Notes: generated by a model from the sequence alone, not told the origin. A DNA stretch of 64,000 nucleotides from Arthrobacter cryoconiti (GCF_020905375.1 NZ_JAJJBU010000003.1:434001-498000); one strand, 5' to 3'; positions 8,200 through 17,038 are shown, counted from the first letter of the stretch. Translations and numbers: made by a program.

Positions 8200-9158
8200 A
8201 GGAAAGAAATTTAGTCCTGACGGTAACGCCCAATCCGGCCGTTGACGTCACGTACACCGTCGACGGGATTGAGTTGGGCACCTCCCACCGAGTTCCCACA
8301 CCGCTCTACCGTGCCGGCGGGAAAGGGCTCAACGTCTCCCGCGTTGCCCACCAGTTGGGGCACCCCACCTTCGCTCTTGCCACGGCGGGGGGCCTCTCTG
8401 GAGTGCAGCTCAGAGATGACTTGGTGGCTTCCGGAATAGAGCACCACCTGATTCCCGTGGCGGTATCAACTCGGCGCAGCATCGCCATGGTGGACACTCG
8501 CAACAACGCCACCAGCATTTTCAATGAAATCGGTCCCGCACTTCAAAGCTCCGAATGGCAGGCTTTAGTCACCGCGATCATTGACCAGCTATCAGGGCAG
8601 CAAATGGCCGACGGCGTCAGGGTGCCAGGCGTGTTGGTCGGCTCAGGTTCCCTGCCGGAGGGAGCCCCCGCGGACTTCTATCCGGGCCTCGTTACGCTGG
8701 CTCACCATGCGGGTGTGCCCGCCATCATCGACACCTCCGGCAGTGGCATACTCGCCGCGGCGCGGGCCGGGGCGGACTTGCTCAAGCCCAACAATCACGA
8801 ACTATGCGCGGCCGTGGGCGAATCTGACATTGTCACGGCTGCGCGCAAACTCATTGACTTGGGCGCCCAACGGGTCCTTGTCAGCGTGGGTGAAGAGGGC
8901 ATGCTGGCGTTTGAAGCCGGAGTGGCAGGCTACCTGAAAGCTCGACTCCCGGAACCGCTGCTCGGAAACCCCACAGGTGCCGGGGACGCGGCGGTGAGTG
9001 CGGCCGCCGTCGCACTAGCCAACGGGGTCAGCGACTTGGGGGAAATCCTTCGCCGAGCCACCGCCTGGAGCGCAGCTGCCGTACTGATGCCCGGTGCGGG
9101 GGAGATTTCCTCGCGGTATGGGGAACTGGCCGAACAACTTATTCTCACCAACCACTAA
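8196..9158 (+). CDS. PfkB family hexose-phosphate kinase (tagatose-6-P or fructose-1-P kinase type)
   Basis: A 320-residue ribokinase-like enzyme of the 1-phosphofructokinase/LacC group. It has VTPNPAVDVTY at the N-terminus, AGGKGLNVSRVAHQLG (first PfkB signature), GSLPEGAP, DTSGSGI, LLKPNNHELC, and the catalytic GAGD in NPTGAGDAAVSAA near residue 265. GTG 8196 overlaps the ROK stop (GTGA) and has GGAGG 6 bp upstream. The next gene is a class II ketose-bisphosphate aldolase, so the product is probably tagatose-1,6- or fructose-1,6-bisphosphate. Tagatose-6-phosphate and fructose-phosphate substrates cannot be separated by eye. Confidence 0.87.
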   Translation: MKERNLVLTVTPNPAVDVTYTVDGIELGTSHRVPTPLYRAGGKGLNVSRVAHQLGHPTFALATAGGLSGVQLRDDLVASGIEHHLIPVAVSTRRSIAMVDTRNNATSIFNEIGPALQSSEWQALVTAIIDQLSGQQMADGVRVPGVLVGSGSLPEGAPADFYPGLVTLAHHAGVPAIIDTSGSGILAAARAGADLLKPNNHELCAAVGESDIVTAARKLIDLGAQRVLVSVGEEGMLAFEAGVAGYLKARLPEPLLGNPTGAGDAAVSAAAVALANGVSDLGEILRRATAWSAAAVLMPGAGEISSRYGELAEQLILTNH

Positions 9159-9167
9159 GGACCTTTC

Positions 9168-10007
9168 ATGACATTGACCAACACGCGCAACATCATGGAA
9201 CTGGCCTCCAGCGCAGGCACTGGGCAGGGAGCTTTTAACGTCATCCACTTGGAGACGATCGAAGGTCTGATCGGTGGAGCACAGGCGGCCGGGCTACCCG
9301 TCATCTTGCAAATTTCAGAGAATTGCGCCACCTACCATGGAGGGTTGGAACCGGTCGCACGGGCCACTCTGGCTGCGGCACGCATGGCGTCGGTGCCCGT
9401 GGCCGTGCACTTGGACCATGCGCAGGATGAGGCCCTGGCATACCAGGCTGTGGACTTGGGGTTTGGTTCAGTTATGTTCGACGGCGCCCACTATGACTAC
9501 GATCAAAACGTGGAAGTGACAGCCCGTGTAGCCGCCTACGCTCATGAGCGTGGCGTGTATGTGGAAGCTGAGCTAGGAAAGGTGGGAGGCAAAGACGGAG
9601 CTCATGCCCCCGGAGTCCTGACAGACCCGACGGAGGCTGCAGCTTTCGTAGCTGCCACCGGCGTGGACGCCTTGGCTGTGGCCGTGGGGTCCTCCCATGC
9701 CATGACTGAACGCAGCGCAGCGTTGAACTTGGCGCGCATCGCCGAGCTTAAGGCTGCCTTGGATGTGCCGCTGGTGCTGCATGGATCCTCCGGTGTTTCC
9801 GATGCGAACATTGTGGCAGCCATCGTGGCTGGTATGACAAAGATTAACGTCTCCACCCATCTCAACGGCTTCTTCACGCGGGCGGTGCGCGAGTACCTGG
9901 CGGATAACCTGGACGTGGTAGATTCCCGCAAGTACTTAGGTGCAGGACGAGCGGCGCTGGTACCCGAAGTTGCCCGGTTGTTGGCGCTGTTCGCCAGCGC
10001 CAAATAG
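9168..10007 (+). CDS. Class II ketose-bisphosphate aldolase (KbaY/GatY/FbaA-like)
   Basis: A 279-residue zinc-dependent aldolase. It shows GAFNVIHLETIEGL at the N-terminus, the zinc ligand motif VAVHLDHAQD (about residues 79-88), FDGAHYDYDQN, the glutamate-rich VYVEAELGKVGG with a metal Glu, VGSSHAM with a second His, and LHGSSGVSD plus KINVSTHLN for phosphate binding. The length suits tagatose-bisphosphate aldolases as well as short fructose-bisphosphate aldolases. It starts 9 bp after the kinase stop, behind aaggac. It would yield DHAP and glyceraldehyde-3-phosphate as the end of the pathway encoded by this operon. Confidence 0.88.
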   Translation: MTLTNTRNIMELASSAGTGQGAFNVIHLETIEGLIGGAQAAGLPVILQISENCATYHGGLEPVARATLAAARMASVPVAVHLDHAQDEALAYQAVDLGFGSVMFDGAHYDYDQNVEVTARVAAYAHERGVYVEAELGKVGGKDGAHAPGVLTDPTEAAAFVAATGVDALAVAVGSSHAMTERSAALNLARIAELKAALDVPLVLHGSSGVSDANIVAAIVAGMTKINVSTHLNGFFTRAVREYLADNLDVVDSRKYLGAGRAALVPEVARLLALFASAK

Positions 10008-10075
10008 TCCACGCCTGCAAGTTTTCTGTGGACCGGTCCTGTGCGATCACCATCATATTCTAGGGAAGTAGCGTC

Positions 10076-10867
10076 ATGAATCGGACCGAACGCTTGGCGG
10101 CAATTTTGGACCTACTGGCGGCAGATGGCCAGGTCGAAGTTGAGGGGATCGTAGAGACGTTGGGAGTTTCTCCGGCCACCGCTCGCAGAGATCTGGACTC
10201 CTTAGCCAATGAAAGGCTACTGACCCGTACACGCGGAGGTGCCACCTCCGGTTCGGTCTCCTACGAGCTACCGGGCCGGTATAACCGGGATGATCATTCT
10301 GCCCAAAAGCACGCCATTGCTTTGGCAGCCAGCGCCTTAGTTCTCAAAGGCGCTGTGATCGGGCTCTGCGGGGGTACTACCAGCACGGCACTGGCCCAGG
10401 TGCTCTCCACCCGGGAGGATCTGATGGAACAATCCAACCGGCCAACCTTGACGGTGGTCACCAACGCCATCAACATCGCAGCGCAGCTTGCTATCCGGCC
10501 CAACTTTAAGATTATGGTCACGGGCGGGATCCTCAACCCGCGTTCCTACGAACTGGTGGGTCCGTATGCTGATTCCATTTTGCAAAAGGTGGCACTGGAC
10601 ATTGCGTTCATCGGGGTCAACGGCATCGAGGCCAGAACGGGTCCGACGATCAACGACGAAGGTGAGGCGCTAGTGAACTCGCGCATGGCCCGCCGAGCAT
10701 CTGAAACTTACATGCTGGCGGATTCCTCCAAGATTGGTCAGCGCGCGTTTGCCACTATGGAAGATCATCGATTCCACAAGCTCATCACGGATTCCGGTAT
10801 CACGGAGGAACAATTAGCCGCGTTCCAAGAAGCCGGTACCGAGGTCACTGTGGCCCCCACCGCTTAA
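10076..10867 (+). CDS. DeoR/GlpR family transcriptional regulator
   Basis: A 263-residue DeoR-type repressor: N-terminal winged helix with MNRTERLAAILDLLAADG and the recognition helix VSPATARRDLDSLANE (residues about 31-46), then the DeoRC sugar-phosphate sensor domain with LCGGTTSTALAQVL and NALNIA-like NAINIAAQ. It ends the SIS-ROK-PfkB-aldolase run on the same strand after 68 bp and is the obvious candidate to control it, with a phosphorylated sugar intermediate as inducer. AgaR, LacR and FruR are relatives; the effector is unknown. Confidence 0.9.
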   Translation: MNRTERLAAILDLLAADGQVEVEGIVETLGVSPATARRDLDSLANERLLTRTRGGATSGSVSYELPGRYNRDDHSAQKHAIALAASALVLKGAVIGLCGGTTSTALAQVLSTREDLMEQSNRPTLTVVTNAINIAAQLAIRPNFKIMVTGGILNPRSYELVGPYADSILQKVALDIAFIGVNGIEARTGPTINDEGEALVNSRMARRASETYMLADSSKIGQRAFATMEDHRFHKLITDSGITEEQLAAFQEAGTEVTVAPTA

Positions 10868-10884
10868 GTTTCGCATCGCCCAGG

Positions 10885-10912
10885 TTTCAGCGCCTGCATT
10901 TCAGCGCCTGGA
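10885..10912 (+). repeat. 14-bp tandem duplication between deoR-type gene and efeB
   Basis: Two 14-bp units differing by one base (tttcagcgcctgca, tttcagcgcctgga) lie in the 49-bp gap between two convergent gene ends. No clear terminator stem is formed. Confidence 0.75.
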
Positions 10913-10916
10913 AGCC

Positions 10917-12245
10917 TCAGCGGAAGAACTCTTTGCCGTAGTAGTTACCGGCCTCGGGCAGCCCGGCAGGCACTGCGAACACCGCAGAACCCACGTGTCG
11001 GATGTATTCATTGAGCCTGTCGGAAAGGCCCAGCTTCCTTTGCAACTTCACAAACTGCTCAGGATCCTTTTGGAAGCACAGGAACATCAGACCAGCATCG
11101 AGGCGGCCCACAGAATCCAGCCCATCGGTGAAGTTATAACTGCGTCGCAGAACCTTTGTCCCGCCATTGTTCTCGTGTGCGACTAATGACATGTGCGCGT
11201 CGGCCGGAATCAGTGGATCGTTCCCTTCCGTTGCGTGGAAGTTGGGCACGTCGTGCTCGAGCTTTCCGGAGAGCGGGGCGCCTTCTTGTTTGGTGCGGCC
11301 AAAGATGGATTGCTGATCGCCGATCGTGTCCTCGTCCCACGTCTCGATGAGCATGTGGATTTTACGGGCCACTAAGTACGTTCCGCCTTCCATCCATGGC
11401 TGCCCGGCCTCCTTTCCGGTCCATACGTGCTGGGCGAAGTCGTCCGGCGTGCTGACATTGCGGGTGCCGTCCTTGAAACCGAGTAGGTTCCGAGGTGTTT
11501 TCTGTGCGGGCCCAGCGGAAGCCCGGCCGAATCCCAAGACGGTCCATTTGGTACTGACTTGGGTGCGTGCCATTCGGGCCAGGTTCCGCACCGCGTGGTA
11601 GGCCACCTGGGGATCATTCGCGCAGGCCTGAATACACAGGTCTCCGCCCGTGTAAGCGGGATTCAACGATTCCCCGGCCATTGCCGGCAGGTCGTCGAAA
11701 TTAAGGGGTTTGAACTTTTCCAGCCCGAACCGGCCGTCAAATAATGATGGGCCAAAGCCCAGCGTCAGGGTCAGCCCCTGGGGTCCTGTGTCAAACACTT
11801 CACCGGTGTCCACCGGGATGCCGTGTTCACGTGTTGGCTCGACTTTGCCTACGGGCCGCCCGGCCGTCATTTCTGCCATGGCTGCGGACCACTTTGCCAA
11901 CACCAGCTGCAACTCCACCGCACTGGTGGCTCTCACATCGAAGGACGTGAAAACCAAGTGGTTCTGTGGTGGGGTGGCAATTCCGCCTTGATGCTCTCCA
12001 TAGTAGGGATAGCTGAGGAGATCGTTTGCAGCCTCCCCTCGTGTCAGTAAAGCGGCTGGTGAGGTGTCCTCGCCAGACGCCGTCGTTGCAGTGGCCGCAA
12101 GCACGCCACCGGCACCAAGGACGAAGCCACCCGCGGTGGCCGCGGTTGCCGTGCCGGCGCCTCCGAGGAAGCGTCGACGGCTTACGCCCCCAACCGGTCT
12201 GGGTGGCGCAGAGTCGGGTGACTCGTGGCGGTCTTGAGCGCTCAT
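10917..12245 (-). CDS. efeB: EfeB, Tat-exported DyP-type haem peroxidase / deferrochelatase
   Basis: A 442-residue secreted DyP peroxidase. The N-terminus carries a twin-arginine signal (VSRRRFLGGAG near residue 22, then an Ala-rich stretch). The DyP motif GFKDGTRN (GxxDG) and GGTYLVARKIHMLIETWD, which supplies the haem region, are present. In EfeUOB systems EfeB oxidises ferrous iron or takes iron from haem outside the membrane and passes it to EfeO and the permease EfeU. It is the last gene of the minus-strand operon; its ATG overlaps the efeO stop by 1 bp (TAATG). Confidence 0.93.
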   Translation of the reverse strand: MSAQDRHESPDSAPPRPVGGVSRRRFLGGAGTATAATAGGFVLGAGGVLAATATTASGEDTSPAALLTRGEAANDLLSYPYYGEHQGGIATPPQNHLVFTSFDVRATSAVELQLVLAKWSAAMAEMTAGRPVGKVEPTREHGIPVDTGEVFDTGPQGLTLTLGFGPSLFDGRFGLEKFKPLNFDDLPAMAGESLNPAYTGGDLCIQACANDPQVAYHAVRNLARMARTQVSTKWTVLGFGRASAGPAQKTPRNLLGFKDGTRNVSTPDDFAQHVWTGKEAGQPWMEGGTYLVARKIHMLIETWDEDTIGDQQSIFGRTKQEGAPLSGKLEHDVPNFHATEGNDPLIPADAHMSLVAHENNGGTKVLRRSYNFTDGLDSVGRLDAGLMFLCFQKDPEQFVKLQRKLGLSDRLNEYIRHVGSAVFAVPAGLPEAGNYYGKEFFR

Positions 12246-13474
12246 TAGACGGTAGCTACCTTTTCGGCAATCTTGGCCAATGGGGCCTGGAGAGCTTGGA
12301 TGAGCCCAGTGAGTTTCGCGGCATCGGATTGCTTGAGTTCATCGGTGTATGACTTGTATCCGCCCAGTGCGTTGGCGTCCTTATAGCTTTCCATGGCTGT
12401 GTTGACGGTATCGAACTGTGCTGAAATCTGCGTTGTCAGGTCCGGATCAATCTTGGTGAGAGCCGGCTTGAGATATTCGAAGGCTTGCTGGGAGCCTTCG
12501 ATGTTGGCCACAAAATCAACAAGATCCAGCTTGGAATATGCTTCTTCCTCTCCGGTGATCTTGGCGGATTGCACTTCCTCCAACAATCCACTGGCTCCAT
12601 TGGCCAGTTCTTCTGGTTGATAGTTGAGCCCGTCGGTCAGCGTCTTGAGTTTAGCGATGTTAGTGACGATGCCAGCAGCCAACGCTTTAGTGTCAGCTGT
12701 GATGGTTTTAGCCGTGAAGAGGTCTTTTTCCAGAGGGTGGAAGCCTGTCCATGGTGTACCTGGTTCGACGTCGGCCACACGCAGATCGAGTGCCGGGTCA
12801 AGATCCGGGAAGCTCTCTGCCACCGGTTCTATCCGCTCGAAAAACGGCCGTGCAGCCGCATAGGCCTTTTGGCTCGCCTCCACGTCTCCGGAATCAACGG
12901 CAACTTTGAGGGCCGCTACGGCCGTCACCAGGCTTTCCACCTGTCCGGAAACATATTTCGCATAGCCGTCAGTGCCTTCTTTGAGGAGGTCAGCGGTGCC
13001 TCCAGCGGCCGCGGTGGAACTTCCGCCCGTGACGGTGAAGGGTACTGTTTCGGTGCCAGCGCCAGGACAGTAGATCTGGTAGCTGCCACCGGCAAGAGTG
13101 AGCGTGAAGGTGACTGGCTTGAGTCCCGGGATTACGTTCTCCCGTTCGCCAAGAATTCTCTTCTCACTGAGCAATTCCACTTCGCTGATGCCAGAGGCGT
13201 CCTTATTAGTGATGGTGAATGTGACGGGACCGGCTGCCGCGCTGGTGAAGCTGGGAACACATTGGTCGGTGCCGTTGACTCTTTCAACACTGATCGCAAC
13301 CTGAGCCGCTCCGTTGCTAGCTGGAGCGGCACCCGCCCCTCCTGACGCCGTCGGCACCCCCGGGGCTGCTGTCCCGCCACAGGCTGCCAGAGAAAGGGCC
13401 AGGACGGCGGAACCTGCCAACACTGCGGGAGTTAGTGCACGGAAACGGATGATGGATGAAGTGGCCGTAGGCAT
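12245..13474 (-). CDS. efeO: EfeO, iron-binding lipoprotein of the EfeUOB system
   Basis: A 409-residue extracytoplasmic protein. A signal peptide ends in the lipobox LSLAACGG, so Cys is probably lipidated. An N-terminal cupredoxin-like domain (about residues 70-150, lacking obvious copper Cys) precedes the M75 imelysin-like domain with GFHPLEKDLF, which holds the HxxE-type metal motif. The frame is open further upstream to 13633, but ATG 13474 has AAGGA before it and is followed directly by the signal peptide. It lies 207 bp downstream of efeU and is coupled to efeB. Confidence 0.92.
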   Translation of the reverse strand: MPTATSSIIRFRALTPAVLAGSAVLALSLAACGGTAAPGVPTASGGAGAAPASNGAAQVAISVERVNGTDQCVPSFTSAAAGPVTFTITNKDASGISEVELLSEKRILGERENVIPGLKPVTFTLTLAGGSYQIYCPGAGTETVPFTVTGGSSTAAAGGTADLLKEGTDGYAKYVSGQVESLVTAVAALKVAVDSGDVEASQKAYAAARPFFERIEPVAESFPDLDPALDLRVADVEPGTPWTGFHPLEKDLFTAKTITADTKALAAGIVTNIAKLKTLTDGLNYQPEELANGASGLLEEVQSAKITGEEEAYSKLDLVDFVANIEGSQQAFEYLKPALTKIDPDLTTQISAQFDTVNTAMESYKDANALGGYKSYTDELKQSDAAKLTGLIQALQAPLAKIAEKVATV

Positions 13475-13681
13475 GAAGCGGTCCTTAGAATCGGTGGAAC
13501 AGGAAACGGTCAGAGAAAACGTGCGTATAGAGCTATGACGATAAAACTGTGTCGATATAAAGCAGTGGGAGATGGCGTTCTGGAGCGGTGGTGGATGTAA
13601 TTGTTGTGCGGTTCGTGAGTAGATAGGGAACATGGGTTCATGCGGCGAGCGGCAACGTTTCCTTGCGTTCGAACAGGATTT

Positions 13682-15232
13682 TTACGTTTGCATGTCACGT
13701 TGCCGGGCGCGGCGGTGGCTCTTGCGGCCCAACCGGAGCAGGAACAGGGCTGAGATGAAAATGACGATCGGCAGGTAGACGCTCCAGAGTGAGATCTCCG
13801 AAACGGCCGATTCGTGGGCAGTAAGCTCCTTGGCTGACGCGCTGACAAGATCCTCTGGCACATGCCATTGTCCGACTGCGGCCACCGCGATGGTCCGCGA
13901 AGCAGCGAGCCCACCTCCTCGAAGCGTCAGCGTTGCCGCAGCGTCATTGACGGCATCAAGGACTACCCCGTTGACAAGCCAGACGGTGAGCTTGCCTTTG
14001 TGGTTCCAGTCGGCGTCGAAGGGGCCAGGGTTTTGCTGAGCACTGATTCCGACTGGCATCCTGCCCCCGTTCAGGCCTGCTAGATCGGCAGAACTGACCT
14101 TTTCTGGGTCCGCCGTTTCGCCCTGTACGGCCTCCGCAGTGAATACCTCTGCAGTGCGGCCTGCATGTGACTCGGTGCCATGGCCGGTCAAAGCGAATGT
14201 TGAGGATGGACCCTCAACGGGGTTCATGGACAGTTCTATGCCACTCTTTGCCTTGGCCACGGTGACGCGGATGGTTCCTGCCGGCTGCCCGCTCGCGGTG
14301 AGAACCGGCGTCGAAGCTAAAGGAGAGGGGGCTGGTGCAAGGGCGAGAGGCGCACAAATAGCCAATGTCAGCGCCGCAACGCCAAAGGAGCCAGCAGCGG
14401 CGAACTGGAAGCGGGGGAGTGAGCCAACGCTTGGACGCCACGTGCGAGGCCACAGCACAAAAGCGAGCATTGGGAGTAGATACAAGGCCCAGCCAAGGAC
14501 CTCAACGAGGCGGGGATCGTTGGGGATTCCGAAAACGCCGGTGAGGATGGCGGCCCTAGCGCTGCCATTGGGGGCCAGCCGGGCCAAGCTGAGGGTGGCG
14601 TCTTGGCCGATGTTCAGCCAGCCAGCCTCGTGCGCGGTGCGCAGCGACTTCATGACCAGCCCAGCAGCCACGAAAACAAGAAATGCGCCGGTGACAGCGA
14701 AGAATCTAGTGAGGTTGATTTTGATAGCGCCGCGGAAAAGCAACAAACCAATTCCCGATGCAATGACCAGACCGAGAACGGCGCCAGTCCCGGCCGAGAC
14801 AGGACTGAGTGAGGATTGGAAGGCTGCCACCATGAACACAGCCGTCTCAATACCTTCGCGTAAGACCGCTAAAAAAGCCATGCCAGCCAAAGCGAACACT
14901 GAGCCAGCTTTTAGTGCGGCCCCGGCATGCGTCTCCAGGGCGGACTTCATGGAGCGCGCGTTTTTGCTCATCCACAAAATCATTAACGTCACGATCGCCA
15001 CAGCTGCTGCGCCAATGAGGGTCTCCATGGCTTCTTGCTGCTGCTGAGGGAGTGCTGCTGCGAGCAACTCCAAGACAATCCCGATGCCGGCACTAATTAG
15101 CACTGCAGCGCCGACTCCCAGCCACATGGGTTTAAGTGAGGAGCCATTCCGGCGCAAGAACGCCGCGATCATTCCGACGATCAGTGCCGCTTCGAGCCCC
15201 TCCCGCAGGCCTATTATCAAGGTCGCCAGCAC
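13682..15232 (-). CDS. efeU: EfeU/FTR1-type iron permease with C-terminal extension
   Basis: A 516-residue permease. Seven hydrophobic helices in the first ~280 residues include the two FTR1 iron-translocation motifs REGLE (residues 10-14) and REGIE (about residue 125). After the permease core comes a ~200-residue extracytoplasmic-looking region (Pro/Ala/Thr-rich, with a VTGHGTESHAG segment), then a final transmembrane helix and an Arg-rich end. Classic EfeU is about 280 residues, so this extension is notable; fused forms are known in actinobacteria. GTG 15232 is preceded by GGAG at 8 bp. An IdeR/DtxR-like box lies about 50 bp upstream. Confidence 0.92.
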   Translation of the reverse strand: MLATLIIGLREGLEAALIVGMIAAFLRRNGSSLKPMWLGVGAAVLISAGIGIVLELLAAALPQQQQEAMETLIGAAAVAIVTLMILWMSKNARSMKSALETHAGAALKAGSVFALAGMAFLAVLREGIETAVFMVAAFQSSLSPVSAGTGAVLGLVIASGIGLLLFRGAIKINLTRFFAVTGAFLVFVAAGLVMKSLRTAHEAGWLNIGQDATLSLARLAPNGSARAAILTGVFGIPNDPRLVEVLGWALYLLPMLAFVLWPRTWRPSVGSLPRFQFAAAGSFGVAALTLAICAPLALAPAPSPLASTPVLTASGQPAGTIRVTVAKAKSGIELSMNPVEGPSSTFALTGHGTESHAGRTAEVFTAEAVQGETADPEKVSSADLAGLNGGRMPVGISAQQNPGPFDADWNHKGKLTVWLVNGVVLDAVNDAAATLTLRGGGLAASRTIAVAAVGQWHVPEDLVSASAKELTAHESAVSEISLWSVYLPIVIFISALFLLRLGRKSHRRARQRDMQT

Positions 15233-15279
15233 CTAAAACTCCATACGTCGTCTCGTCGTTGACAATGGAATCCCAGCGC

Positions 15280-15298
15280 CTAGGCTAGGCTACCCTTA
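15280..15298 (-). promoter_or_regulatory. IdeR/DtxR-type iron box in front of efeUOB
   Basis: The 19 bases at this site match the DtxR/IdeR consensus TTAGGTTAGSCTAACCTAA at 15 of 19 positions (ctaggctaggctaccctta on the plus strand). It lies about 48 bp upstream of the efeU GTG. Iron-loaded IdeR would repress efeUOB. The match is by eye. Confidence 0.7.
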
Positions 15299-15354
15299 CC
15301 TTTCCTAAAATCCCTAATTAGGACAGTGAACTCTTACGTATTGGGTTTCCGCCG

Positions 15355-15422
15355 CGAGTCAGACGGAGCGCTGCGAGAGCGACGGAGAGCTCCGCCGCTC
15401 TCGCAGCGCTCCGTCTGACTCG
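15355..15422 (-). terminator. Perfect 27-bp inverted repeat downstream of the phosphatase gene
   Basis: Arms at 15355-15381 and 15396-15422 are exactly complementary over 27 bp around a 14-bp loop that is itself partly palindromic. It lies 22 bp beyond the stop of the minus-strand phosphatase gene and upstream of the efeU control region. A run of T follows in neither direction, so it could be a factor-assisted terminator or a dispersed palindromic element rather than a classic intrinsic terminator. Confidence 0.7.
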
Positions 15423-15443
15423 GCGATTGCTCACCGGATCCCG

Positions 15444-16121
15444 CTACCAAAGATGAGTGGGCGCATCCATAACGGTGGTCCCAGGATGCGCATAAGTCCA
15501 TTGTTCAAACGGGGTGTCGAGTCGGTAACGGCCAGAATCGGCCAGTAATGAGCGGATTTGTGCATTGCCCGGGTTGTTCAGCGATTCAAAGTACTCCACG
15601 GACCAGTGGAACCAGCGCATGCAAAATAGCCGCATGGTCAGTCCGTGGGTGACCAGTAGCGTGTTGGGCGCATAATCCGGTTTGGACCAATGACGGTAGA
15701 GGGTCTCCATGAACGAGGACACACGATCGAACACGTCTGAGCCGGACTCGCCCTCCCTGAATCGATAGAAGAAGTGCCCGTACGCGTTGCGTAACTCCTT
15801 CTGATCCGCAATTTCGGCCGGGTTTTGAAAGTTTGCCCAATCCTGCTCGCGCAGACGTGGCTCCTCTATGGTCCGCTCTACCAGGTCACCCAAATTCAGG
15901 GCTTCTAGGGTTTGGTAAGCGCGTAAGTAGGGCGAGACGTAAACGCACACCTTCTGCCCGTCCAGTTGCCGGCGGATCGACTCTCCGGCCACTTTGGCCT
16001 GGGCCACGCCGCTTTCCGTGAGCGGAATCCGGTAATCCGGAATCCGGTTGTAAATACTCTGGTCAAAATTGGCGGCCGACTGTCCGTGGCGGACCATGAT
16101 GATCTGGCGTGGAGCGCTCAT
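15444..16121 (-). CDS. Histidine phosphatase family protein
   Basis: A 225-residue protein of the phosphoglycerate-mutase-like superfamily. The catalytic RHG is in IIMVRHGQSAANFD at the N-terminus, followed by TESGVAQAK, a VSPYLRAYQT strand supplying the second phosphate-pocket Arg, the acid residue in RLREQDWANFQ, and the second catalytic His in LLVTHGLTMRLF. Substrate unknown; members act on phosphorylated sugars, nucleotides or proteins. Transcribed alone on the minus strand, divergent from the CPBP gene. Confidence 0.88.
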   Translation of the reverse strand: MSAPRQIIMVRHGQSAANFDQSIYNRIPDYRIPLTESGVAQAKVAGESIRRQLDGQKVCVYVSPYLRAYQTLEALNLGDLVERTIEEPRLREQDWANFQNPAEIADQKELRNAYGHFFYRFREGESGSDVFDRVSSFMETLYRHWSKPDYAPNTLLVTHGLTMRLFCMRWFHWSVEYFESLNNPGNAQIRSLLADSGRYRLDTPFEQWTYAHPGTTVMDAPTHLW

Positions 16122-16180
16122 GGGACGAGCCTAATACGTCCACTCACCCAAAATGGGCTGCGGCGGGGCATGATGTATTT

Positions 16181-17038
16181 ATGACTGTGGAGCCGACCGC
16201 TAATCCCGCGCACGACGCCGGCCTTGTCCCCTTGGGTAAAAATGGTTCTGTTGACGCGGTGCCTGACACCCCAGCAGGTTCCGGTATGGCGATCCAAGGC
16301 TGGGGGAAACGGGGGCGGCGCAGACTTATTTTTGAAGTGTTGCTGGTCTTGGGGCTCTCACTGGGGCAATCGGCCGTGTATTCGGTGGTGCAGTTGGCGG
16401 AAAAGATGTCCAAGGCGCCCATTTCAGCAGGTACATCAACGCTGAATGTGGTGCGCAACAATCGCGAAATCTTCGATCTGACGTATCAGCTTCTGGGGAT
16501 CTTCTTCGCGATCGTCCCGGTCTTGTTGGTGTTCTTCCTCTTGGCAGAACCCGGAAAGTCAGTGTTTCGACGCCTGGGTTTGGACTTAGCTCAGCCCTGG
16601 AAGGATGGGCTCAGCGCTCTGGGGCTTCTGGTGGTCATTGGGGTGCCGTCGCTAGGCCTATACGCTGCGGGACGAGCCCTTGGCATCACTACCGAGATCA
16701 TTCCCAGCGCCCTGAACCAATACTGGTGGACCATTCCGGTTCTGGTGCTCTCCGCCATCCATAACGGGCTTCTTGAGGAAGTCATCATGGTTGGCTATTT
16801 GCTGGGGCGGTTAGAGAAAATTGGTATGTCGGCAGTGGCCGCAGCGGTGCTGAGCTCTGCTATCCGCGGCAGTTACCATCTCTATCAGGGCTTTGGACCG
16901 TTCTTCGGCAATTTCCTTATGGGCTTATTGTTCTGCTGGTTGTACAAAAAGTATGGGCGCCTCATGCCGCTCGTTGTGGCGCACTCGCTCGTGGACATCG
17001 CCGCGTTCACCATGGGACCGGCCCTCGGCTTCGGCTAA
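16181..17038 (+). CDS. CPBP family intramembrane metalloprotease-like protein
   Basis: A 285-residue protein with about seven hydrophobic helices and the CPBP (CAAX protease/bacteriocin-processing) signature: GLLEEVIMVGYLLGRLEKIG near residue 205 and, later, SAIRGSYHLYQGFGPFFGNFLMGLL. The Glu pair and the downstream His are present, but the Arg of the canonical EExxxR is a hydrophobic residue here. The frame is open from 16109, but ATG 16181 begins a more plausible N-terminus; the longer form would overlap the divergent phosphatase. CPBP proteins are often linked to stress or immunity to bacteriocins; no partner gene is nearby. Confidence 0.82.
   Translation: MTVEPTANPAHDAGLVPLGKNGSVDAVPDTPAGSGMAIQGWGKRGRRRLIFEVLLVLGLSLGQSAVYSVVQLAEKMSKAPISAGTSTLNVVRNNREIFDLTYQLLGIFFAIVPVLLVFFLLAEPGKSVFRRLGLDLAQPWKDGLSALGLLVVIGVPSLGLYAAGRALGITTEIIPSALNQYWWTIPVLVLSAIHNGLLEEVIMVGYLLGRLEKIGMSAVAAAVLSSAIRGSYHLYQGFGPFFGNFLMGLLFCWLYKKYGRLMPLVVAHSLVDIAAFTMGPALGFG

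Noticed and set aside
12485-13345. 286-codon plus-strand frame opposite efeO, and the 302-codon frame opposite efeU (14139-15047)
   Set aside because: They are mirror frames of well-recognised genes, a common effect in high-GC DNA.
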